Of a stretch of 64,000 nucleotides of DNA, positions 1-11,814 are shown one piece after another; the stretch's first letter is position 1; every line of letters begins with the position of its first letter. This DNA is from Exophiala sp. HKRS030 (taxonomy: Eukaryota; Ascomycota; Eurotiomycetes; Chaetothyriales; Herpotrichiellaceae). The DNA is taken from positions 310,001 through 374,000 of the forward strand of contig JAHWDD010000006.1 in NCBI GenBank assembly GCA_023897205.1, read 5' to 3'. Made by a program: the position numbers and the translations under genes. The notes beneath the pieces are model-generated. The model saw only the letters and a list, made by a program, of their open reading frames with translations. It did no database searches and was not told the DNA's origin.

Positions 1-1325
1 TGATTCTTGGTCTCATCTGGCAGATCATCCGACGTGGTTTGCTGGGCAAGATTGATATCAAGCTACACCCCGAACTTTATCGGCTCCTCGAAGATGATGA
101 AACTCTCGAGCAATTTCTCCGACTTCCTCCCGAGCAGATCCTCCTGCGGTGGTTCAACTACCACCTCAAGAATGCTGGCTGGCATAGGCGAGTTAACAAC
201 TTCTCTGGAGACGTCAAAGATGGTGAAAATTACACGGTTCTTCTCAACCAGCTGAAGCCCGATATATGTTCCAGGGCTCCTTTACAGACCAGAGACCTCT
301 TACAACGAGCCGAGGAAGTCCTTCAGAATGCCGAGAGGATCGACTGCAGAAAGTTTTTGACTCCCACGGCCTTGGTAGCAGGAAACCCCAAGCTCAACCT
401 TGCCTTTGTCGCCAACCTCTTCAACACTCACCCTGGTCTGGATCCTCTTACAGAAGAAGAGAAACCCGATATCGAAGACTTCGATGCCGAAGGTGAACGC
501 GAAGCTCGTGTCTTTACTCTCTGGCTCAACAGCATGGATGTTCAACCCACGATCAACAACTTTTGGGAAGATCTCCGTGATGGCACAATTCTGCTTCAAG
601 CCTATGACAAGGTTATTCCTGGCAGTGTCAACTGGCGTCACGTCAACAAGCCTCCAGCCCATGGCGGTGAAATGTCTCGATTCAAGATGGTGGAAAACAC
701 CAATTACACTGTCGAATTGGGCAAGCAGAACCACTTCTCGCTCGTTGGTATTCAAGGTGCCGATATCACCGACGGGCAACGAACACTTACCCTGGGTCTT
801 GTCTGGCAGCTCATGCGTCGTGACATTGTCAGCACATTATCAGGTGTTGCTCAACGCATGGGTAAGAGAGATCTTTCCGACTCCGACATGATTAGATGGG
901 CAAACGACATGTCTAAAAGAGGTGGTAAGAACTCTGCGGTGCGATCTTTCAAGGATCCAGCTATTACCAGTGGTGTCTTCCTTTTGGATGTTCTCAATGG
1001 TATGAAGAGTAATTACGTCGATTATGACCTCGTGACTCCTGGAAAGTCGCAAGATGACGCCTATGCCAATGCCAAACTATCCATCAGTATTGCCAGAAAG
1101 ATGGGTATGTATCTATCTTTCGATACAAAATGGGGACATGAACTGACGCCTGTTTAGGAAGCACAATTTACCTTTTGCCAGACGATATCGTACAAGGTCG
1201 AGCTCGGTTGGTGACAACTTTTGTCGGTGAGTAGTCTTGTCCGGGATCATGTGAACGATAGAATGTGAATGCTAATGGATTTTTCAGGTGCATTGATGAG
1301 AACAGCCGAGAAGATGGGCGCATAA
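1..1325 (+). CDS. SAC6: Fimbrin (actin-bundling protein), C-terminal part
   Basis: Fimbrin cross-links actin filaments in actin patches, cables and rings. The visible part holds calponin-homology repeats: the frame is open from the window edge (LGLIWQIIRRGLLGKIDI), followed by CH motifs such as LLRWFNYHLKNAGW, FTLWLNSMDVQPTINN and MIRWANDMSKRGG. Proposed exons are <1-1104, 1158-1226 and 1288-1325. Introns 1105-1157 (GTATGT...TTTAG) and 1227-1287 (GTGAGT...TTCAG) join MG/STIYLLPDDIVQGRARL and TFV/GALMRTAEKMGA. The N-terminal EF-hand region and first CH domains lie outside the window, so the gene is 5' truncated only by the window. The ending 'EKMGA' is like that of fungal fimbrins. The downstream neighbour is convergent. 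Confidence 0.95.
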
Positions 1326-2067
1326 GGTACCTACCTTTTGTGTTTATCTCAGTATCAGGGCCTTCTTGCTGGGCTCTTGGAAGCGCTGGCTTGGACGGAG
1401 AACCCAAGAAGAAGAGGTCTAATTTTTCAAAACTCAGGCCTTGTTGTATACCTTTCCTGGACCAGCAAGTGGTGTCAGTCCGTATGGGACGCGGAGACAG
1501 GGAAACACGGGCAGGGAGGACGATGATGTGTCTCACAAAAAAGGCCTTGGTTGTTGAACAATTCAAGCCCACCATCAATTTTGTTGTCTCGATTAAGCCT
1601 ACTTTGTTTACCTGGTACTTACGAGAACATTTTCTTTAGAGAGAAAAAGAAATTCATTCCTAAGATTCGGCTCGAGTGATAAGATGCTGACACTTTCGCT
1701 CTCTATCTCGTTCGATCCTACTACGTAGCCTCAATGGACCTTGGCTTCAGGTCTCTCGAGAACATCATGGTCTACCATCAGAGGCGCAATGTCACAGTGT
1801 ATGTATGTGTCGTTGCTGACGACAATGATTTCAAGTTTCCCTGTCTGCCCTATTTGGTTTGTTGTCTGCCTGGTCTTGTTCTTTGGGCTCTGACATGGGT
1901 TCGATTCAGAAGTTTTTGGGGGTTCCATGATCACATCCTGGAGAGAAAAGGAGAGAGACACGTCGCCAGGGCGTGTCCTTTTTGTCCCCAGGTTTTGGTT
2001 CTTGACTCGACTCCACCTGACCACCCGACTCGAACCCGGCCTGGGACCGAGTATGGTCCACATCAAA
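1326..2067. other. Intergenic, tail-to-tail
   Basis: Spacer of 742 bp between the stop codons of the fimbrin and dienelactone hydrolase genes, presumably both 3' UTRs. I see no conserved coding frame or RNA gene in it. Confidence 0.6.
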
Positions 2068-3107
2068 TCACAAGTGTTCCTCGAACCACTGCACGGCCTG
2101 CAGGAAGGCATTCTCCTTGGCGTACTGGGCGACCCGGTTCTTGGGGTCCCCCCGGACGGCGAACCCGTGCTCGACCCCGCTGTACAGGTTGATCTGGTAG
2201 GGGAATCCCAGGTCCTTCAGGATGGTCTCGGTCTCGTGCCGCTTCTCGGTCGGGAAGATGTGGTCGGTCTCGGCGGCGGAGATGGCCAGGGGACCCTTGA
2301 GGTCTCGGAGCTCGTCGGCCTGGACGAACGAAGGGTGGGCCGTGTAACCGACGTCGATCTTGCCGGCGTCGGGTCGGAGGTGACGGACGACGTATTTGCC
2401 GCCGAAACAATATCCCACGGCACCGATTTTCTTTTTTGAACAGAAAAAAACGACGCGATTCGAGTTAGCCGGAACGATGCAAGGAAGTGGGGACGTGACA
2501 GGAATTGAATGCGAGGAAGATTGAATCGATGAAGACCGAACTTGGGTGGACAATAGGACTGTGAAAACTCAAAAGTACAAACCAACCTTGCAATTATATT
2601 TCGTCCTCATTTCGACCAGACAAGAATCGACAATCGGATCTACCGTCGGTGGCGTGTGTGGGGTTTTGGATTCGCTGTATTCCCCCTGCATCCACTTCAT
2701 GATGTCAAAATCTCCAGGACGATCGAGCGGGATGGGATCCTTGTGGAACAAATCAGGCATCATGACAAAGTATCCGTTGGCGGCGAATTGGTCCGCGATG
2801 AGGTTCGCATTGATGAAACGATGACCGATCACGTCGGTGATGCTGACACCCGACACAGGCAGTCAGTTGTCAGTATAAGAATTACCAATACCAATGTGCG
2901 AGAAGTGGTGATACGAGGTATGGATGAAAAGAACATGAACACACACAAAGATTGCAGGACTTACATCAAGATACCTTTTTCTGTACTCTTGTTTTCGGGA
3001 TATTTGGTGTAGATTTCAAAATCACCCAAGGTGGAAAACTCTCCCGTCGCGGTACCTTCGTGCTTGACACCCTGGTAACAACATTTTCCCGGTGGATGGG
3101 ACGTCAT
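2068..3107 (-). CDS. Dienelactone hydrolase family protein
   Basis: An alpha/beta hydrolase of the dienelactone hydrolase/AIM2 family, which cleaves small lactones or esters; the natural substrate is unknown. Exons read on the minus strand: 3107-2965, 2842-2587, 2430-2068, giving 253 aa, a normal family length. The splice junctions are inferred from frame and motifs: the first joins GIL/IITDVIGHRF, the second joins YNCK/KIGAVGYCFGGKY. The nucleophile is the Cys of G-Y-C-F-G-G (about residue 141). Likely triad partners are Asp189 (AAETDHIFP) and His221 (GVEHGF). There is no signal peptide, so it is probably cytosolic. The donor of intron 2 (GTTGGT) is weak. The last exon is clearly richer in G/C than the first two. 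Confidence 0.9.
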
Positions 3108-4454
3108 GTTTGGAAAGTGATGATGATGATGATGATTTGTGTGTAAAGAGAAAGATACAGATGGATCAAAGATGAGGGGTTTTTTTTTGGTGTGAATATG
3201 AAGAGAAGATGACGAAGATGGAAGTTTTTATGGGCAGTTGGTTTATCGTCAAGTGAGAGAAGGATGTGACAAAAAGATAATGGTAGTAGAGGAGGAGGAG
3301 GAAGATGGAGGAGGGGGGGCGGCGGATGGCCTAGGTTTTATTTACTTCTCTCGAGGATACGAAGTTACGAGATACGATTTAGAATCTGTGTAGCTCAAGG
3401 TAGTAATCAGCAAGGAGGGAAAGCGGGCGAATGACCAAAAGGGTACGGAGTATCTAAAGCAAAAAAGAGAAGTCCAGGGTTCAGCTCGCAACAAGGCATC
3501 CCAAAGAGGGACGACGATATACTGTTTAACAAAGGGACCACCAACTCGTACTTTCGAAAAAAAAAACAACAAAACTCAAAAAGAATCCGATTTTTACCAG
3601 GTACGAGTACGAATGATCGGAATTAAAGCGCGGGAAATTTTGGTCAAAAACCTGTACGTCCAGACTTTGTTCGCGACGGCAAGATAAAGTTAGGGAATCC
3701 AGACATGGGTTGGTACAGTATGAGTACGAATGTGAGTAGTACGAGTACAAATGATGATGATGATGATGGAGATGTGAGATTAGAGAGAGAGAGAGAGGGG
3801 GGTCATGATCGAGGAAAAAAGAGCGATGACGATGACGAAACGTGGTCCCGAAGAATGTTGTTGTTGCCCCTCCATGAAGTTGAGGCTAAAAAGAAGATTC
3901 ACCACCGGAGATAAAGGATATAATCATTCAAACAACGACTCGGGAATATGAGTAGTGCTGTAACTCGTAGAAGAGGAAAGCGAAGGAAAAGAAAAAGAAA
4001 ATGACGTTACCCACGAGACGGTACTTCTACACCAAATAATGTCCTAGCCTCACCTACTGCACTTGTAATCCGAAATATACCCACCTACTACGAGTACGAG
4101 TACCCACGAGGACCACATCTGTGAGGGACCACCATTTACAGGTAACCACATTTTCGAGGTCAAAGATCCTCGGGCCGTTCTAACCATGAGACGAGCCCCG
4201 ATCATCGGGTATCGCGGCCCTGTACTGGCAATTGACCAACATTAAAGTTCCGACCGGACACCTGTGAGGATAGAAGGATGAGTATTTTGCAGTAAAGCAA
4301 CAGACTACAAGCAACAGACTACCTAGTCCTCTATCACCACTTCTCTCTACCTCAGTACGACCAAGGTATAGTAGTCATCATCCACCATCAATGTCGATAG
4401 CCAACAGAACCCTCACTGTACACCCAAACCACATGTAGTCGTATCGATACGTGA
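3108..4454. other. Intergenic, low-complexity rich
   Basis: 1.35 kb between the starts/ends of two minus-strand genes. It contains (GAT)n runs at about 3118-3136 and 3751-3768, a GA-rich tract near 3786-3798, and repeated TACGAGTACGA words (about 3600, 3720, 4088). No credible gene seen. The 3108-3400 part is the likely promoter of the hydrolase. Confidence 0.5.
3751..3768. repeat. (GAT)n microsatellite
   Basis: Short tandem GAT run. Similar GAT runs occur at about 3118-3136, 22266-22285 and 26602-26624. Confidence 0.7.
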
Positions 4455-6582
4455 CTACAGGATATACCTGTAGGAAGCTCCATAGTTCTCCTCCCCGACG
4501 TGAGCACCGGTTTTGCCATCTCGGGCCGCAGCAGCTTGTGCCTCGCCCACTTTGCCATATTTCTTGTCCAGTTTCTTGTTTTCCCAAACCAACAACGTCC
4601 TCAAACTCAGTGCGAGGAACGCGTTGAAGAACATGAATGCAGCACAGATGCTCTGGCCCTTGACATATCGTGGTCCTTCGGATTTGGGAAAGATTCTGGT
4701 ACCGAGAAAAGGACCGGTCTGACCGACGAGATTGAGTAACATGATACTGTGGAAAAGTGTCAGTTGTCATCCTGGACAGGTATTTTGTTTCCCGTCTTTA
4801 AAAGGGGACAAAACTCACCCCATGCCTCGACGGGTATCACTTCCTTGATTGTTGACCACCCACGGGAGAATGTTGGCAATGGCTGGGAATACTCCACTGG
4901 CACAGAGAAAGGTTCCGAAATACCTCGGAGCTACCGGCTTGCAGGTGGCCAGCAGAATATAACCAATGCCTCCAACCACGCTCAGAAAAGCAATCATCAA
5001 TCCACGTTGTCGCGTCCGATCCGCGATGTAACAAGTCCCGATAGTGACGATCGTTGAGACAAAGTAGGGCGGCGCCGAAAGACCTTGAGCATTGATCGAA
5101 GAGAAGCCCATCTCGTTCAGAATGGTGGGCAAGAACACCGGAAGGGAAGAGTACGAGACATTGCATGAAAAATACATCAGCTATAACATGGTCTGTCAGC
5201 TCGGGAGTCACAATCCAACGTAACGTAGCTTACGGCGGTGAACCACGCTTTTGCATCAAGAAGAGTCAACCCAATATCTTTGACGTTGAGCTTGCGACCC
5301 TCTTCCTGAGTACCGTGTTGCCGAATGACCCTGGCTTTCGCCACTTCCTTCTCCTCCGCTGTCAAGAATTTCGCACTTTCGGGACTATCTGGGAGGAAGA
5401 ACCAGGCGATGGGAGCTGCCAAGATGGTGGGAATGCCTTCGACGAGGAACAATAGTCTCCAGTTGGCGAGATGGGAGTGGCCGCTCGTGATACCGTACGC
5501 AAGGGCGCCAGCGAACATGCTCGCAAATGGCGCAGCCGCCAGGAAAATACCACTTCGAAAGCCATGTTCGGAGCGAATATAAAAAAAGGAGAGCAGATAC
5601 GGGACCGACGGGCCGACTTACCAAGCAGTCAGCATTGGATACAATTCTTCAGAGGCACATCGTGAACTGGAAGCGACGACACAGAACCCTGGACTAAGAC
5701 ATAGCCCTGATGGAGAGGAGGTGCGTGGGTGTTGGGACCTTCTGGGAGTCACTTACATCCGGCCTCAGCAGCACCAAGTAGAAAGCGCAATGCCATCTCT
5801 CCTCCCCATGATTGTGTCGCTGCCTGGCACGTTGCAATGATGCCCCTGATTCTGTATTAGACGAGGACAAGCTAGTGATGGGATGACACGACATACCAAG
5901 CAAGGGTGATTAGACACGCCCACGTATGCGGTTTCCTGTAGCTTGTTAGTGGAGAATATATCCAACACAGACCTAAATAGGTATATCGCACAGTATCTTC
6001 CACATGAAAGCCTGTGACTTGTTTAGCACCATCAATGCCTTGACATGCGACAAATCTCTCTTACCTGGAATTGAAAAGTGCAATAGGAAATGTAGAAGAT
6101 GGTCAACAACCAATCGTATCTATCACCGGTCAAGGACAGATCCTTTTCCATTCCCGCGATTCGTGCATTGCCGATATTGGATCTGTCGAGATAGGACAAC
6201 AAAACTGTACAACATCATCGCTCATCATTAGTCTAACGTGCGCGACAGCAAGACATGTAGTCGCTCAGCAGCTCAAAGCCGAGCGAGTAATGCAGCGTAG
6301 GAAGCACACGTTTGCAGTCGTCCTAGCTCAATTCGTGGTAGACAGACGGGATCAACACGTACACAAAAAGGTCACTATTGGCGTGACATGTAGGTCTAGT
6401 TTTCGCACCACTCGCTTCTCAACGTCCGCAGCATAAGCGAGGGTCTGTTGACTGTGAGTCTCATCTTGTAAGACTCCAGTTTTTTCGGGATCATTTGGAC
6501 TCGCTGGCTCGGCCTGGCTGGGCTGTTGAACATCAGTCTGGGCAGCGGTGGGCGGAGGTTGCTCGGTTTTGAATATAGCCAT
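4455..6582 (-). CDS. MFS transporter, allantoate permease (anion:cation symporter) type
   Basis: A 12-helix permease of the Dal5/Tna1-like anion:cation symporter family, predicted to import a small organic acid or vitamin across the plasma membrane. Eight exons on the minus strand: 6582-6363, 6204-6065, 6011-5992, 5935-5897, 5845-5757, 5616-5234, 5180-4819, 4746-4455 (514 aa). Family motifs fall across the junctions: LLSYLDRSNIGNARIAG, PHTWACLITLAWGIIATCQA, LRFLLGAAEAGFGPSVPYLL, IFLAAAPFASMFAGALAYGI, then LPDSPESAKFL in the central loop. The N-terminus is a Pro/Gln-rich cytosolic tail. One exon is only 20 nt (encoding AFMWKI plus two bases) and uses a weak donor, GTGCGA. I placed the exons by frame and motif continuity. 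Substrate is unknown. Confidence 0.88.
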
Positions 6583-8242
6583 GACGGGCCAGTAGAGAGA
6601 ATCAAGCGTGATGCGTGCGAAGCTACGAGATGCAGGGCCAAGAAAGCACAGATATCAAGCTTGAGGTGAATATCATAGAGACGTGAGTTAAGATTGCGTC
6701 AAGAGGGCTGGACCTTCAAGAGACGGAGCTAAAGTCGATGTTCGGTGGCATTCGGTCATATGACAGCATTGGAACTGAGCAAAAAGGCAAGGAGCGATGA
6801 TGAGTGTGTGACTCGAACGGCGCGAGCAGACGATCACTACCGTAGGCAGTATCTAGACTGGTATTCCATGCTCGTACGAGCACCAGGGCAAGGAATAACA
6901 AGGGCGCGCGCGAGTACAACGAAGCACCGTACTCGGATTAGGTAAAGGTGGGATCATCTGTGGGGAGACGAGGTTGTATTGGGGAGTTCTGTACATATCA
7001 ACAGGGGCACACCCATGCAGATCACAACAAGGGGAATATTTTTCCGCGAGGAACCTTCCCCACGAGTGGCATGATACATGCATAACCATGTTTAATCTCC
7101 GAGCGTGTGAGTTGATACAAGTAATGTACGTAGGAAATTATGTTGATTAATGATGAAATATTGGCGATGTCGAGCAAGATTGAGAGGAAAACGCTGGGAT
7201 ATTTTTTGTACGGCGAAGAAGAAAGAAATAGTGGCTGACCGGAAGAGGAATAGTGAATAGTGCCAAGTTTTTAGTGACGAGCTTGTTCTGCACCTTCCGC
7301 CAATCACCGTCTTGCCCAGCCTGCGCCCTTGGTTCTGTGCTTCCTGTCACCCGCGATATACAGTGTACAAATCCCAAAAAACCACGAGAGGGAGGGAGAA
7401 GCGTGCGCGAGTGTCTGTGCAAAAGATCTCGTCCAGAACGAGATGAACGACCGGATCGACTTCTGATTTACGTATTTCTCCTCAACGTGTCAGCATGCGC
7501 ACACAACGTGTCAAAACACGCGGTGCTCCCTACCCAGCTGCACAACAACCTCCTGAAGACAAGACACCATCGGCGTTTTCAGTCAAACGGCTCAACTTGA
7601 AGGTGGTGTCTTTTTACGAAATTTATACTCGGTCAAGTTTCTACAAGGGTCCTTTGACAGGCAAGGAGTTTGGTACCCTCCCATGAGTGAGAAGAGGCCA
7701 ACGGCTGAAATTGACCAAAACGAGTACGAGTACACGTATGCAGTTTCATCGTGTGCGCTGAGGCGTGTCAAAGTTGATCTGACAGCCTTTCAACCTGGTA
7801 TCGGACACCAATTGGTCACTCGTATCGGATCACGCCAATCGACACAACGACTCCCATTGACCTACTCTGTTCCAGGCACAGACCAATTCATCTACGCCCG
7901 TGAAGATGGTGGTCCAAGTGCCCGGGCCCTCTTATGACATCCTTCACCTGTAATGCCAACAGCCACACCAGAACAGAAGGGGATTTCTTTGGTCAGGTTG
8001 TTTCGTCCGGGGCACTTTCCAGCTGACAAGATCCCCCAGCCGTGATTCTTTTGCATAAGGAGACCTCGTATTCCTCCGCGTCATTTTGAACAAGAGGCGT
8101 TCCATCTCAATTGCTTGTCCTCACAAACTTTTTGATCTACTTTGCTAGGGAAGTGAAACAAAACGATACATCTGAAGTCACAATTCGAGATCGTCAATCT
8201 CGACAACCACCAACGAGGTTGATACTCGTAATCGACAACACC
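6583..8242. other. Intergenic, divergent promoter region
   Basis: 1.66 kb between the start of the MFS gene (-) and the start of the small secreted protein gene (+), so it should hold both promoters. Only short non-conserved frames are seen. A TACGAGTACGAG-type word lies near 7720. Confidence 0.5.
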
Positions 8243-8725
8243 ATGATCCCACTACGCCTTGCGTTCTCGTTGCTCTTCCTCGTCGCCACCACCGTCTTCT
8301 CAGCCGTGCTCCCGGCCACGTCTCAAAATACGTACCAGTCTTCACTCAACAAGCTCAATCCACTACAGACGGTCGACCGCCTGGAATGCAAGACCAGCAC
8401 GCAACGGATGCGATGTTACGGCGGCCCCCTCGTCACCATCCAGACCTGCGCGTCGCAGTGCACCTGTGAGGAAGGCCGGATCTCGTGTTCCAGCTTCAGC
8501 CACTGCGACGACAGCTCCATGGACACCTTCTGCGGCTCCCTCTGTGGGTGTGGCGTCGTGCCCGCCGTGAACAGCAAGTCCGGTATCAAGAAGGAGACCG
8601 TCGTCAGCGCCTATCGATACAAGAATTCCGTTCAAGACCCCGACGAGGACGACGACGCCGACAATGACGACGACCTCAATCCGACCGAGAATATCAGAAG
8701 GATAGCTTCTTACCTTGAACGATGA
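8243..8725 (+). CDS. Small secreted cysteine-rich protein
   Basis: A 160-aa protein with no family that I recognise. Residues 1 to about 21 form a signal peptide (MIPLRLAFSLLFLVATTVFS followed by A). The mature part has ten cysteines in about 65 residues, including the cluster TCASQCTC and the closing TFCGSLCGCG, so disulphide bonding is likely. The tail is strongly acidic (PDEDDDADNDDD). I chose the ATG at 8243 because the signal peptide starts there; an in-frame upstream start at 8111 would bury it behind 44 polar residues. Size, secretion and Cys content are like fungal effector-type or cell-surface proteins, but that role is inference. It is a single exon standing alone in 1.6 kb (5') and 0.9 kb (3') of spacer. 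Confidence 0.75.
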   Translation: MIPLRLAFSLLFLVATTVFSAVLPATSQNTYQSSLNKLNPLQTVDRLECKTSTQRMRCYGGPLVTIQTCASQCTCEEGRISCSSFSHCDDSSMDTFCGSLCGCGVVPAVNSKSGIKKETVVSAYRYKNSVQDPDEDDDADNDDDLNPTENIRRIASYLER

Positions 8726-9640
8726 AAATTCCCAGGGTCAACAACACATTCCTCATTTAAAACCCCGAACGCTCTCTTATCCTAACCTATTGAACTATAC
8801 TACGAGTGTTGTCTTTTACACGACCGACCTTCATTTTCATGACACTTTTTTTTGCTTTCTGTCCAACCTTCTTGTCTTTCCAAAAAAAAGGACAATACCA
8901 AAGTCAGCGCACGTGGAGTTCTTTTGATGAAATTTAACCTGTCGCTTTCGGAAGCAAGGCGAAGCAAAGGCGATGGGAACTTTTGGGAAGGGCAAAAGGA
9001 AAGAGAAGGACTCGGCGATTTTGACCCAAAGGAATCGACACGTCTTGCCGAACATAACACTTGGAAAGTGTCAATCGACACCCCACGAATTGGCGATGCG
9101 GTTTTTAGGCCTACCTCGCAAGTTCTCCCCTTCATTACAGTACACGGTACTCTCTGTAAATACTTCCGCGGATACATACGGAAAATCTAATCACGTTACC
9201 TCACGTCTTAAAACACCCATGTCGTAGAATGTACGGAGTGACTCGGCAACTCGAATCAACATCATCCGAATCATGCAAGCAGTACTTTTGTATTTCTAAA
9301 GCCAAGTATTTCAAGCTCTGGAAAGGTAGAGATGAATGCTTTTGTACCAAAGCATTTCCAATCCTTCCCTACCAAACACTAGTAGTTACAGGGGGGAATC
9401 GAGATGGAAAAGGCCACTTCGACCATTTATCTTTCCGATTGAGCCATCAACGCCAATAAAATGCCGATTGCCCACAACAACACCAAGAGGACGGCGCTTC
9501 ATACGCATACATGTTGTGGGAAGTGCATCAAGGTGTCCGCCTAGGATCCAAGGACTGGGGAGCCACCTGATCCTGAAAGGGAGCCGCGCCGAGACTATGT
9601 CTTCTCACGTTGGCTATCCGTCAATTTCTGATCATGAAAT
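8726..9640. other. Intergenic, tail-to-tail
   Basis: Spacer of 915 bp between the stop codons of the secreted protein gene and the FKBP gene. It has poly-T/poly-A runs near 8850-8890 and a GTACGGAGT word near 9233. No gene seen. Confidence 0.5.
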
Positions 9641-11269
9641 CTATTTCACAGCCAGGCACTTGATGTCGAACGTCAACTTGCTGTTCTTCGGAATGCCAGG
9701 AAGGGATTTGCTGCCATAGGCGAGGTGTGCGGGGATGACCAGTCGTCTCTCGCCACCAACTTGGATACCTTGCAGGCCAATATCCCAACCCTTGATGACC
9801 TCTCCGGCGCCGAGCTTGAAGCTAAAGGGCTTGCCCGCTTTGTTGCTGTCAAACACCTTGCCGTTGTCAAGCTTTCCGATGTAGCGCATTTCCAGACGGT
9901 TGCCCTTCTTAGCAGCAGGACCATCACCAAGCTTACGATCATCAACTTTCACCCCTTGAACATCTTTGACGCCTAGGGAGGCATTGCCGGCTTTCTTGTC
10001 GGTCTTTGTGGTCGCCGGACCTGCTGGGGTTGGGCCTTGTTCGAGGTTCTTGGCGAACTGGACTTTCTTTTCGGAACCGGTGCCATTCGCCTCTTTCTTC
10101 GAGTCGGCAGTGTCCTCAACAGCGGCGGCCTCACCATCATTCTTCTTGAGCTTCTTGAGCTTCTTCTTCTCACTCTTGCTAAGCTTCTTACTGTCCTCAG
10201 CAGGTGCAGTTTCGTCCTTTTTTAAAGACTTGGCCATGATATCGTCAAGATTTGCCTCCTCGTCATCGCTTTCCTCAGCAGGACGCTTATTCTTTCCCTT
10301 GACCAATTTTGGGGCTGCTTCGTCTTCGCTGTCGACCTCAGTCACGCGCGGGTCATCTAGGTCATCCAGGTCGTCGGATTCGGAATCGGCGCCCTCAAGC
10401 AAATCGAGTTCATCCTCATCCGGAGACAGATCGTATTCATCTTCTTCCTCGTCATCTTCGTCGTAGAGTGAAGCTGAGCCATCGTCCTGAGGAATAACAT
10501 AGTTGCCGGTAAGATGCACGGTATGGGTACCAGAGACCTTGAAGAAGATACGCTCTCCCTCAGCGACGACGAAGTCAATGGGTTGTTGGTAGTTCTGTGA
10601 AAACAAGATTAGGTCAACCATGTAAAGTAGGTTCTGGCGGTCGTACCTTTTCGGGATCAAGGGTGCAGATGACCACCTCATCCAATTCGAGGGACTCATC
10701 GTCCGAGTCCTCATCATCGTCTGAGTCGTCCGACTCGCCATCAATAGCCTTGCCTTTGCCCTTGGAGTCGGCTCTCATAATCTTCTTGAGCTCAGCGAGT
10801 GCCTTCATGGTGGCTTCAGGATCATCATCATCTTCGTCATCGTCGTCTTCCATGTCATCGTCTTCGTCCTCCTCGTCTGCGAGTTCCTTCTTGGATATTT
10901 TCTCACTTGGACCGCCGTTGACCTCGTCTTCGTCTTCAGAGGAGTCCTCATCATCCTCCAGGTCGGCGAGATCGAAATGCTCGTCGTCGGAGTCTTCATC
11001 ATCGTCGGACTCGTCAAAACCTGGAACTCGAACCAGTTTGAGGGTAGCACGCGGAGGGATCTTGTCGTCGGCTGCCTCCAAGTCTGGTTCGGCGCTAGGG
11101 TCAATTGCGGCCATGGTTACGCGAAACTATGTCATGGTTAACGCTCTGAACAGCCATTAAAGCTTTTGTTGGAGTTTACCATTGCAGCAAACTCGGGGAC
11201 CGCAGGAACCATGATGTCTCCAGGAGGGACTTTCATGGCGTAGACCGCCACAGGTTGAATGCCCGACAT
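9641..11269 (-). CDS. FPR4: Nucleolar FKBP-type peptidyl-prolyl isomerase (Fpr3/Fpr4 type)
   Basis: Prolyl isomerase with an N-terminal nucleoplasmin-like domain, acting on histones and ribosomal DNA chromatin in its yeast relatives. Exons on the minus strand: 11269-11180, 11126-10647, 10594-9641 (507 aa). The start [17 protein letters not shown] and the junction [15 protein letters not shown] match the Fpr3/4 N-terminus. Next come several acidic tracts (runs of D/E with S), a Lys-rich stretch ([11 protein letters not shown]) and, from about residue 418, an FKBP domain ([40 protein letters not shown]). The order acidic-basic-FKBP is the standard architecture. It is head-to-head with REV1, 545 bp apart. 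Confidence 0.95.
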
Positions 11270-11814
11270 CTTGTGATTGAGTAATAGGACTAGAGAGGAA
11301 GTAAGGTGTTGAATTGATACAATGAAGTCGATGTGCTTTGGAAGATCCTCAGACAACAACAACAACAAGAGAGGAAATTTTCGAGAAGAAAAAGAGTTAT
11401 GAAAGTTGAGCTGGACGCTGAAGAAAGATGGATGCGGCTGCCTCAGAAACCGAATCCGCTAAAATAAAAAAAATTCTTAGGACGCTTCAATGCAACTCCG
11501 CAGCGCAGCCTTATCTTATCGAGTCTCATCAGGCTGTGATGCTTAACTAAGCCACCCAATAAGCCAGCCTTGTAGGAGCCTGTGGGAGCCTTGCGGGCGC
11601 AGGCAGAAGATCCACCAGCTGCGCTCTCTTACGTCGTCGCGTCGCAATTTAATTCCCATGACGCGCTTTGTTAAGTACAGTGTATTTGCCTCATCAGCCT
11701 CTCTACCAACAGCGCCATTACTACGCATCTTGCATACGCAGGACTCCATGTCCATGTCCGTCGAAGGCAACGTCCAGGCCTGGACCTCGTCATGATCTTA
11801 TTGTATAGCCCAAC
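11270..11814. promoter_or_regulatory. Shared divergent promoter, FPR4-REV1
   Basis: 545 bp between two divergent start codons. It must hold both 5' UTRs and core promoters. No element in it was recognised with confidence. Confidence 0.5.

Noticed and set aside
1895..1915. GGTTCGATTC word resembling a tRNA B box
   Set aside because: No A box, acceptor or anticodon stem can be formed around it.
9966..10466. Ser-rich plus-strand frame opposite the FKBP gene
   Set aside because: Antisense of the Asp/Glu-rich tracts of the FKBP gene.
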